DNA from: an uncultured Actinomycetes bacterium
GTDB lineage: Bacteria > Actinomycetota > Thermoleophilia > Solirubrobacterales > 70-9
Direction: 5' to 3'
Length of the DNA: 17,614 nucleotides
NCBI GenBank assembly: GCA_937907435.1
Contig: CALCIA010000119.1
Span: 1-17,614, forward strand
Shown here: one piece after another, positions 6,783 through 12,282 of the stretch
How positions within the stretch are numbered: position 1 is the stretch's first letter
Layout: every line of letters starts with the position of its first letter
Notes under the pieces: model-generated
Told to the model about the DNA's origin: nothing
The model's database searches: none
Seen by the model: the letters and a program-made list of their open reading frames with translations, nothing else
Program-made: the position numbers and the translations under genes

Positions 6783-6840
6783 GACCCGCCCCTCTCGCCA
6801 CGGCCCGGGCAGGCTGTGGCCGTGGCGAGAGGGGCGGGTC
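6783..6840 (+). repeat. Dispersed palindromic repeat, copy 2 (complete)
   Basis: A perfect 23-bp inverted repeat (left arm starts GACCCGCCCCTCTCGCCA) with a 12-base asymmetric loop CGGGCAGGCTGT. The same 45 bases recur at 17570-17614, and an inverted copy is cut by the left window edge. It begins 25 bp after the mug stop, so it could also act as a strong transcript-end hairpin, although no T-tract follows. Confidence 0.92.
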
Positions 6841-6868
6841 TTCGAGGAGTGGAGGATGGCGCGCGGGA

Positions 6869-6910
6869 GCGTCACGGGGGTGCGACGGAAGCGCGCCGGG
6901 GCCATCACCG
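6869..6910 (+). repeat. Diverged direct repeat, unit A1
   Basis: This 42-base segment aligns without gaps to 7109-7150 with 33 identities. The shared skeleton is CGTCACG-GGGT-C-ACGG-AGC-CGCC followed by GGGG-CAT-AC-G. The two units lie 240 bp apart and flank the first two hairpins, suggesting an old local duplication. Confidence 0.6.
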
Positions 6911-6945
6911 AAGGGCGCCGGGGTCCGGACCTCGAACGGTCAGGA

Positions 6946-6996
6946 GCTTGCGTGGTTGGAAATCCACGTATGGCGAGGGTTTCCAACCATGCGAGC
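6946..6996. repeat. Long hairpin P1 of the intergenic palindrome family
   Basis: Arms 6946-6962 (GCTTGCGTGGTTGGAAA) and 6980-6996 pair over 17 positions; the two non-Watson-Crick positions become G-U pairs in plus-strand RNA. The 17-base loop contains GTATGGCG. It shares GGTT-GAAATCCAC-TATGGCG with P2 at 7012-7052. Confidence 0.75.
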
Positions 6997-7011
6997 GCCC
7001 AGCCACCCTTC

Positions 7012-7052
7012 CGTGGTTCGAAATCCACCTATGGCGTGGATTTCGCACCACG
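7012..7052. repeat. Long hairpin P2 of the intergenic palindrome family
   Basis: Arms 7012-7028 (CGTGGTTCGAAATCCAC) and 7036-7052 pair at 16 of 17 positions around the 7-base loop CTATGGC. Closely related in sequence to P1, which starts 66 bp earlier. Confidence 0.78.
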
Positions 7053-7108
7053 CGGGATCACGGCCGCCCTTCCGTGACCGCTCGGGCCCCCTCCCACCTG
7101 CAACGGAA

Positions 7109-7150
7109 CCGTCACGCGGGTACCACGGGAGCACGCCGGGGTCATGACGG
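7109..7150 (+). repeat. Diverged direct repeat, unit A2
   Basis: Second copy of the unit at 6869-6910 (33 of 42 identical). A shorter, weaker echo (GACGTCACGGACACGCCGGGAG) follows at about 7160-7181. Confidence 0.58.
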
Positions 7151-7218
7151 ATGCTCGGCGACGTCACGGACACGCCGGGAGCGCAGGCCTCCTGCCCGTG
7201 TTGCACAACACCGACGGG

Positions 7219-7268
7219 CGCGCTGCGTGGATCACCCGTGCCATAGGACGGGCAATCCACGCAGCGCG
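7219..7268. repeat. Long hairpin P3 of the intergenic palindrome family
   Basis: Arms 7219-7239 and 7248-7268 pair at 19 of 21 positions around the 8-base loop GCCATAGG. The arms carry GCGTGGAT/ATCCACGC. Read on the minus strand the loop contains TATGGC, as in P1 and P2, so P3 appears to be an inverted, more diverged family member. Confidence 0.72.
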
Positions 7269-7341
7269 TTCCCGGCGTCTTCGGATCCGGCCCGGAAAGG
7301 GCCTCCCGGGGCCGGGAAGCGTGACGTTCCCGGCGTCTTCG
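7267..7341 (+). repeat. 17-bp exact direct repeat pair
   Basis: CGTTCCCGGCGTCTTCG occurs at 7267-7283 and again at 7325-7341, 58 bp apart. Each copy is followed by GATCCGGCC, after 0 and 5 extra bases respectively. The interval also holds short GGCCC/GGGCC-type hairpins. Confidence 0.65.
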
Positions 7342-7440
7342 CCAACGATCCGGCCGAGGCGTGGAGGCTCCCCGACCCGATCGTCACGGAAGCCCGACTT
7401 CCTCACGTCCCTGTGACGCCTCTCCCACGAAAGCCTCACG

Positions 7441-7485
7441 TCCTGGGCTCCTCATGGGGGTCACAGCCTGCCAGGGAGCCCAGGA
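7441..7485. repeat. Hairpin with 11-bp perfect arms beyond the tmRNA 3' end
   Basis: TCCTGGGCTCC (7441-7451) and GGAGCCCAGGA (7475-7485) are perfect complements separated by 23 bases. It lies 70-115 bp beyond the tmRNA 3' end on the transcribed strand, so it could end read-through transcripts. No T-tract is present. Confidence 0.5.
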
Positions 7486-7522
7486 CACCCTGAATGCATC
7501 TCGGAGGCCTCACCCCAAGGCC

Positions 7523-7545
7523 CGTCCCCCCACCGGGGCCGGACG
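7523..7545 (-). terminator. Candidate terminator hairpin of ssrA
   Basis: On the minus strand, CGTCC-gg-CCCC, the loop GGT and GGGG-GGACG form a 9-bp stem with a 2-base bulge. It starts 10 bases past the mature tmRNA end, the expected place for a terminator. It lacks a U-run, as is common in very GC-rich genomes, so termination activity is uncertain. Confidence 0.38.
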
Positions 7546-7554
7546 AGCCAGATA

Positions 7555-7913
7555 TGGAGGCGCCGAGATTCGAACTCGGATCCGCGGACGCTGGGCGAGG
7601 GTCTCTACAGGTTTAGCCGGCGCTTGATTCTCGTCTCCCGGGGTCCGCGCCGACGGGCACTACGGGAGATAAAGCCCCTGAAGTGTTCCCGGACGGACGA
7701 GGCAGGCCGTCCAGGTGAGCCCGTTTCTGAAGCCGGTGCCCCTCCCCACGGGCGAGGGAGGACCGACTCTCACAGCGCTTAGTTTCTAGCTAAGCGGCGA
7801 GGGCGAACTCATGGTCCGCACGTATTGGTTTGTGCCGGGGTTTAACGAGGCCTCCGGCAACCTCGACCTGCAACCTTTCGCACGAATCGACCACGTCGAA
7901 GCCTGTCGCCCCC
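7555..7913 (-). ncRNA. ssrA: tmRNA (transfer-messenger RNA)
   Basis: A 359-nt tmRNA that rescues stalled ribosomes and tags the nascent chain. The acceptor stem pairs 5' GGGGGCG (7913-7907) with 3' CGCCTCC (7562-7556), including the G3-U70 pair that marks alanine identity; the discriminator is A (7555) and CCA is not encoded. The T-arm is CCGAG-TTCGAAT-CTCGG, and the 5' domain reads GCGACAGGCTTCGACG as in other tmRNAs. Pseudoknot 1 is visible at nt 49-81 (CGAGG/CCTCG and TGCCGG/CCGGCA). The tag frame follows and ends in ALAA then TAG. The rest would form the remaining pseudoknots, which I did not resolve. A sigma70-like promoter precedes it. Its partner gene smpB lies 3.9 kb away. Confidence 0.95.
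7790..7819 (-). other. tmRNA tag-peptide reading frame
   Basis: The frame encodes ADHEFALAA followed by TAG. The proposed resume codon is GCG at tmRNA nt 95, preceded by UACGU, which keeps the U(-5)A(-4) pair important for frame choice in E. coli; it lies 13 nt after pseudoknot 1. With the alanine carried by the tmRNA the tag would be 10 residues. The ALAA end is the standard protease-recognition sequence. A start one codon earlier (CGT) would fit pseudoknot spacing slightly better but is less likely. Confidence 0.75.
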
Positions 7914-7931
7914 GTGCTGGATGCATCTCGG

Positions 7932-7960
7932 AGTGTACGCGCCGCGTATTGTCGGGACAA
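7932..7960 (-). promoter_or_regulatory. Sigma70-like promoter of ssrA
   Basis: On the minus strand, TTGTCC (7960-7955) and TACACT (7937-7932) are separated by exactly 17 bp, each matching 4 of 6 consensus bases. Transcription would start near 7925, giving a leader of about 12 nt for RNase P to remove before the mature 5' end at 7913. The -35 overlaps the inverted repeat TTGTC-GG-GACAA (7949-7960), which may serve as an operator shared with the divergent oxidoreductase gene. Confidence 0.6.
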
Positions 7961-7984
7961 GCGACCGGGTACGGGCGCAAAGCG

Positions 7985-9367
7985 ATGACCGAGCTGACCT
8001 ACGATGCGATCGTCCTTGGCGCCGGCCCCGCCGGCGAGGTTGCCGCGGGGCGACTGGCCGATGGCGGCTGGAAGGTGGCGATCGTCGAGCGAGACCTCGT
8101 CGGCGGCGAATGCTCCTACTACGCCTGCATGCCCTCGAAGGCGCTGCTGCGGCCCGCCGACGTGCTGGCCGAGGCGAAGCGGATCCCCGGCGTGCCGGTC
8201 GCCGACGACGCCGAGCTCGACCCGGCGGCCGTCCTCGCCCGCCGCGACGCGGTGATCCACAACCAGGACGACTCCGGCCAGCTCCCCTGGCTCGAAGAAC
8301 GCGACATCGACCTCCATCGCGGCGCCGGGCGCTTCGTTGGTGAGGGACGGATCGAGGTCGGCGACGCGACGCTCCTCGCCTCGCGCGCGGTGATCGTCGC
8401 CACCGGCTCGGGCGCGGCGATGCCGCCTATCGACGGCCTCGACTCGGTCCGGACCTGGAACAACCGCGATGCGACGACCACCGAGAAGGTGCCCGCGAGC
8501 ATGGTCGTGCTCGGCGGCGGCCCGGTCGGGTCGGAGCTGTCCCAGGCCTGGGCCTCGCTGGGGACGAAGGTGACGCTGGTCGACGCCGGCGCGAACCTGC
8601 TCGGGCGCGACGAGCCCTTCGCGGGCGAGGAAGTCGCGGCGGCGCTGCGCGGTCGCTTCGGCGTCGACGTCCGGGTCGGCGCGGAGGTCGAGTCGGTGCG
8701 CGCGGGGGGTGCCGGGGTGATCGTCGAGCTGCGGGACGGCGGCGCGGTCGAAGGCGAGGAGCTGCTGGTCGCGGTCGGCCGCAAGCCCCACACCGACGAC
8801 ATCGGCCTCGACGCGATCGGGGTCGAGCCCGACGACCACGGCTTCCTCGAGGTCGACGACCGGATGCGGATCGGCGGCCGCGATGACCTCTTCGCGATCG
8901 GCGACGTCAACGGCCGCGCCCTCTTCACCCACATCGGCAAGTACCAGGCCTGGATCGCCGCCGAGAACCTGCTCGGTCGGCGGGTCGCCGCCGTCGCCGA
9001 AGGGCTCGGTGCGCCGCGCATCACCTTCACCGACCCGCAGGTGGCAGCGGTCGGCAAGACCCTCGCCCAGGCCGAAGAGGCGGGCATCGACGCCCGCGCG
9101 GTCGACGTCCCCACCGACGGCTCCCCCGGGGCCAGCTTCCAGGGCAAGGGCACGGACGGCAGATCGCGACTCGTCATCGATCAGGCCACCGACACGATCG
9201 TCGGCGCCACCTTCACCGGCTTCGAGACCGCCGACTTCCTGCAGGCGGCGACCCTGGCGATCGTCGCCGAGACCCCGCTGGCGCGCCTGCGCCACGCGAT
9301 CGCCCCCTACCCGACGCGCAGCGAGGTCTGGCTGAAGCTGCTCGAGAAGTGGGAAGCGGGCGAGTAG
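7985..9367 (+). CDS. FAD/NAD(P)-binding disulfide oxidoreductase (Lpd/mercuric reductase-like)
   Basis: A 460-residue class I pyridine nucleotide-disulfide oxidoreductase. An FAD-binding GAGPAG (12-17) is followed by a redox-active Cys43-Cys48 pair in GGECSYYACMPSK. An NAD(P)-binding GGGPVGSE (177-184), the second FAD motif DLFAIGDVNG (301-310) and a C-terminal dimerisation domain (from ~345) complete the fold. In dihydrolipoamide dehydrogenase the C-terminus carries a catalytic His in HPTxSE; here it is PYPTRSE (441-447), so the His is Tyr442 while the Glu is kept. Substrate is thus uncertain: low-molecular-weight disulfide, quinone or metal reduction are options. The ATG at 7985 is used because the longer frame would run through the tmRNA gene. 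It is divergent from ssrA by 71 bp, with a weak Shine-Dalgarno sequence. Confidence 0.92.
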   Translation: MTELTYDAIVLGAGPAGEVAAGRLADGGWKVAIVERDLVGGECSYYACMPSKALLRPADVLAEAKRIPGVPVADDAELDPAAVLARRDAVIHNQDDSGQLPWLEERDIDLHRGAGRFVGEGRIEVGDATLLASRAVIVATGSGAAMPPIDGLDSVRTWNNRDATTTEKVPASMVVLGGGPVGSELSQAWASLGTKVTLVDAGANLLGRDEPFAGEEVAAALRGRFGVDVRVGAEVESVRAGGAGVIVELRDGGAVEGEELLVAVGRKPHTDDIGLDAIGVEPDDHGFLEVDDRMRIGGRDDLFAIGDVNGRALFTHIGKYQAWIAAENLLGRRVAAVAEGLGAPRITFTDPQVAAVGKTLAQAEEAGIDARAVDVPTDGSPGASFQGKGTDGRSRLVIDQATDTIVGATFTGFETADFLQAATLAIVAETPLARLRHAIAPYPTRSEVWLKLLEKWEAGE

Positions 9368-9380
9368 CGCACGCGGGTGA

Positions 9381-9419
9381 GTTCGCAGTAATCCGCGGAT
9401 AGCGCGGAGAAGTGCGAAC
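9381..9419. terminator. Two-tier hairpin between convergent genes
   Basis: GTTCGCA/TGCGAAC (9381-9387, 9413-9419) encloses TCCGCG/CGCGGA (9392-9397, 9403-9408); both stems are perfect, with a symmetric 4x4 internal loop and a 5-base apical loop. It fills the 64-bp gap between the convergent oxidoreductase and helix-hairpin-helix genes and is nearly the same on both strands, so it may serve both transcripts. No T-tract follows on either strand. Confidence 0.5.
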
Positions 9420-9431
9420 GCGGGTGGACCG

Positions 9432-11729
9432 CTAGATCGTCGCGCGGGACTTCAGGTCGGCGAGCACGTCCTGCGGGAAGCCCGCGACCTGGTCGAGGTC
9501 GTCGACGGAGCTGAATCCGCCGAGGCGCTCGCGGTGGGCGAGCAGTCTGGTCGCCTGGGTGACCGAGAGGTTCTCGGCTCGGAGCTGCTCGAAGGTCACC
9601 GAGTTGAGGTTGATCGACCCGCTCGAGGCTGGAGCGGCTTGGGGAGCCGGGGGCGCGGGCGCCTGGAAGGACCCGGTGTCACCGGCAGCTGGCGGGGTCG
9701 GTGCCTGAGGCGGTGGCGGCGGGCTGGACGGCGCGGGCGTCGGCGGCTCGGTCGGGCTCGGGACGGCGGAGAACGACGCGGTCGGCGGATCAGGCTGCGC
9801 CGGCGGCGGAGACGGCGAACCGAAGGCGGGTGGCGTGCCCCCCGGCGCTTCGGAAGTGGACGGGCCGGGACCAGCCGGCGGAACCGGAGCCGGCGCGGAT
9901 GGATTCGTCGTGTCGGCGGGCCCCGTCGGCGATCCGTAAGGTGTGGACGACTCGGGCGGCGGCACCGAAGCCGGCCCGGAGGGACCGGTCGTGTCGACGG
10001 GCGCCGTCGGCGACCCGAAGGGCGCGGACGGCCCGGGCGGCGCCACCGGAGCAGGCGCGGGCGGCGGCGTGGATGCCTCCGGCGCCGAACCGAAGCCAGG
10101 TGCGGGTGGCGGCGCCGACCCCGCCGTCGAGCCGAAGCTCGGGGCGGCCGGCGGCGCGGGCGGGGTCACCGGGGCGCCCAGTGCGCGGATGACCTCTTCC
10201 TCGGCTTCGCGGGCGTGGCGCTCGGCCTCTTCGGCGCGGCGCTCGGCCTCGGCGACGCTGCGCTGCATCTCCTCGAGGCGGCGCTGCTGGGCTTCTTCTT
10301 CGGCGCGATAGCTCTCGAGGCGCTGCGCCGCGGCGGCGCGCTCTTCGGCGGCTTTGGTGCGCTCGTCGATCTCGCGCAGGCGCTGCTCGGCTTCGGCCAT
10401 CGAGCGCTCGCGGGCGGCGCGGCCCTCCTGCAGCCGCTGCTCGGCGAAGCTGAGGTCGGCGGCGGGGACGGCGGGCGTCGGTGGGCCGGCGATCCCCGGC
10501 TCGTCCGCGGCGGGCGGCATGCCGAAGGCATCCATCGGCTCCGCCTCCTTCCGCAGGCGCTCGGCCTCCTCCATCCGACGATCGGCCTCGGCCCTGATCC
10601 GCTGCTCCTCGTAGCGAACCTCGGCAACTTTGTCGCGGACGCGCTGGCCGGCGGCGGCCGCGTCGGCGTCGGTCGGTACGGGCGCGGGCGGCGGTCCAGG
10701 CGGCGCGGTCGAAGGCGGCTCGGCTAGCGTCGGCGCCTCGCCCGCGCCGACGGCACTCGCACCCTGTGGCGCGGCGGCCGGCTCGTTCAGGTTCTGGACC
10801 GGGGGCGGCGGCTCCAGCCGCGGATCGCTCGACGCCGGAGCGCCCTCGGCGCCGGCGGGGCCTCCTGCGGCGGGTGGTGCCCCGACAGCCGGGGTCGACT
10901 CGCCGGGATAGGACGGCGGCGCACCGATCGGCGAGGGCGGCGTTCCCGCGGTCGAGACCTGCTCGGCTCCCGGCGGCGGCGTGCTCCCCGCCGCGCCCCC
11001 CTGCGCCTCTTGGACCGCCCGTTCGTTGGCGGCGCGGGCGGCCGCGAGGCGCTGCTCGGCTTCCGCCCGTTCCTTCTTCTTGCCGCCGATCTGGATCCCG
11101 AAGAGCGACATGTCGAAGAAGCCCTTCTTCTCAGGGTCCTTGTTCGCGCTCGCGGCGGCACCCGCCACAGCCCCGGCGGCGGCGACCCCGCCGGTCTCGC
11201 CGGTCGGCGGCCCGCCCGGCGCGGTCGAGGCAGGCGGCTGGGAGGCCGGCGCCCCGGGGGCGCTCGGCGGGGCGCCCGGTCCGGGGGGCGGTGAAGTCTG
11301 GGACGCGACGGTGGGGGGCACCTGGCCGCCGCGCTTGGCGGCGCGCTCGGCTTTGCGTTTCTCGACCTCTTCGCGGCGTTGACTGCGCATCTGTTCGCGC
11401 GCTTCGCGCTGCTCCTTGCGCTGCCGGTCGCGCCGCTCCTTGCGCGACTCGTTGGCTGGCGGCGTCGCCTGCGCCCCCGCGGCGGCCGGCGCTCCGGCAG
11501 CGCCCGCGGCTCCAGGCGGCGCTCCCGGCGCGCCCGCGTTCGGCGGCGCACCGGGCGAATCCGGCGTCCCGCCCGGCCCCCCGGCGGCTTTCGCCCGCTC
11601 TTCCTCCTCCTTGCTGCGGCGGTTGGTCACCATCACCACCAGCAGGAGCAGCAGGATCGCGGCGGCCAGGGCGGCGATGAAGTAGCCCGTGTGATCGGAG
11701 ATGTAATCGCTGACGTTGGCCGCGAGCAC
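9432..11729 (-). CDS. Membrane-anchored Pro-rich coiled-coil protein with C-terminal helix-hairpin-helix domain
   Basis: A 765-residue protein I cannot match to a named family. One N-terminal transmembrane helix (~16-35, FIAALAAAILLLLLVVMV) is followed by Arg/Lys residues, so the long remainder probably faces the cytoplasm. A Pro/Ala/Gly-rich stretch with a highly charged Arg/Lys/Glu segment (~95-135) leads to GFFDMSLFGIQIGGKKKERAE (~205-225). Two Ala/Glu/Arg coiled-coil blocks follow (~355-400 and ~425-515). Next is a Pro-rich tract (~520-700) with repeats such as FGSPTAPVDTTGPSGPA / YGSPTGPADTTNPSAPA. The last ~62 residues (INLNSVTFEQLRA to the end) resemble a ComEA-type helix-hairpin-helix DNA-binding domain. 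GTG 11729 has AAGGA 7 bases upstream. It is 70 bp downstream of smpB on the same strand, and may be co-transcribed. A role linking DNA to the membrane is speculation. Confidence 0.82.
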   Translation of the reverse strand: MLAANVSDYISDHTGYFIAALAAAILLLLLVVMVTNRRSKEEEERAKAAGGPGGTPDSPGAPPNAGAPGAPPGAAGAAGAPAAAGAQATPPANESRKERRDRQRKEQREAREQMRSQRREEVEKRKAERAAKRGGQVPPTVASQTSPPPGPGAPPSAPGAPASQPPASTAPGGPPTGETGGVAAAGAVAGAAASANKDPEKKGFFDMSLFGIQIGGKKKERAEAEQRLAAARAANERAVQEAQGGAAGSTPPPGAEQVSTAGTPPSPIGAPPSYPGESTPAVGAPPAAGGPAGAEGAPASSDPRLEPPPPVQNLNEPAAAPQGASAVGAGEAPTLAEPPSTAPPGPPPAPVPTDADAAAAGQRVRDKVAEVRYEEQRIRAEADRRMEEAERLRKEAEPMDAFGMPPAADEPGIAGPPTPAVPAADLSFAEQRLQEGRAARERSMAEAEQRLREIDERTKAAEERAAAAQRLESYRAEEEAQQRRLEEMQRSVAEAERRAEEAERHAREAEEEVIRALGAPVTPPAPPAAPSFGSTAGSAPPPAPGFGSAPEASTPPPAPAPVAPPGPSAPFGSPTAPVDTTGPSGPASVPPPESSTPYGSPTGPADTTNPSAPAPVPPAGPGPSTSEAPGGTPPAFGSPSPPPAQPDPPTASFSAVPSPTEPPTPAPSSPPPPPQAPTPPAAGDTGSFQAPAPPAPQAAPASSGSINLNSVTFEQLRAENLSVTQATRLLAHRERLGGFSSVDDLDQVAGFPQDVLADLKSRATI

Positions 11730-11735
11730 AGACCC

Positions 11736-11750
11736 ATCCTTACAAAGGAT
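11736..11750 (-). promoter_or_regulatory. Small hairpin covering the Shine-Dalgarno sequence of the helix-hairpin-helix gene
   Basis: On the minus strand ATCCTT-TGT-AAGGAT forms a perfect 6-bp stem with a 3-base loop. The second arm contains the AAGGA ribosome-binding site located 7 bases before the GTG start. When folded it would hide the site, a layout seen in simple thermosensors or initiation-control hairpins. Confidence 0.4.
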
Positions 11751-11799
11751 CCAGCGGCGTCAACCGTTCGGCCACCCGCCTGGTTTTCCGCTCTCAAGA

Positions 11800-12282
11800 T
11801 CAACGCATGCGCCCCTTGAACTCGCGCTCGACTTCGCGCCGCACATCGCGGTCGGCGATCTCCCGCCGGCGGTCGCGTCCCTCCTTGCCCCGGGCCAGCG
11901 CCAACTCCACCTTCGCCCGCGGCCCTTTGAAGTAGATCCGCACCGGCACAAGAGTGAGGCCTTTCTCGGCGGTTTTGCCGACCAGGCGCTCGATCTCGTC
12001 ACGGTGGAGCAGCAGTTTGCGCGGCCGATCGGGGGTGTGGGCGTCGACGGCAGCGAACTCGTAGGGCGGGATGTGGAGCTTGCGCAGCCAGACCTCGCCG
12101 TCGTCGACGACCGCGTAGGAGTCGGTCATCTGCGCCTGTCCGCCGCGCAGCGCCTTCACCTCGGAGCCGGTGAGGACGATCCCCGCCTCCATCGTTTCGA
12201 CGAACTCGAATTTGTGCCGCGCGCGCCGGTTGGTGACGACGTCGCCGGAGGCCGGCCCGCGTTTCTTGCCCTTCTTCGCCAT
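11800..12282 (-). CDS. smpB: SsrA-binding protein SmpB
   Basis: A 160-residue partner of tmRNA that binds its tRNA-like domain and fits it into the empty decoding centre of stalled ribosomes. The family pattern is clear: NRRARHKFEFVETMEAGIVL (18-37), TGSEVKALR (38-46), the DSYAVV and HIPPYE segments, and the basic C-terminal tail GKEGRDRRREIADRDVRRE (132-150) ending in KGRMR, which occupies the mRNA path during rescue. Length is typical. The ATG at 12282 overlaps the RNase R stop by one base (TGATG), indicating translational coupling. The cognate tmRNA gene is on the same strand 3.9 kb downstream, separated by the helix-hairpin-helix and oxidoreductase genes. Confidence 0.97.
   Translation of the reverse strand: MAKKGKKRGPASGDVVTNRRARHKFEFVETMEAGIVLTGSEVKALRGGQAQMTDSYAVVDDGEVWLRKLHIPPYEFAAVDAHTPDRPRKLLLHRDEIERLVGKTAEKGLTLVPVRIYFKGPRAKVELALARGKEGRDRRREIADRDVRREVEREFKGRMR

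Larger units (their letters stand above)
6758..7554. other. Repeat-rich intergenic region without a protein gene
   Basis: About 800 bp between mug and the tmRNA 3' end hold no reading frame that resembles a known protein. Open frames exist on both strands, but they read through palindromes and differ between repeat copies. The region contains a 58-bp palindrome, three long related hairpins, two copies of a ~42-bp diverged direct repeat, a 17-bp exact direct repeat and another hairpin near the tmRNA end. It looks like an accumulation site for short palindromic elements. Confidence 0.7.

Noticed and set aside
6869..7341. CRISPR array
   Set aside because: Repeats are few, diverged, unevenly spaced and palindromic, without unique equal-length spacers; no cas genes are in the window.
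6816..7493. Several open frames of 60-225 codons in the intergenic region
   Set aside because: They read through hairpins and direct repeats, have no domain, and similar peptides appear only because the palindromes repeat.
7811..7984. Upstream extension of the oxidoreductase frame
   Set aside because: It overlaps the 5' part of the tmRNA gene and its promoter; the flavoprotein fold begins right after the ATG at 7985.
9700..10200. Pro/Ala-rich segment of the helix-hairpin-helix protein as a DNA-level tandem repeat
   Set aside because: Repetition is visible at the peptide level but the nucleotide copies are diverged; it is better described as a low-complexity protein spacer.
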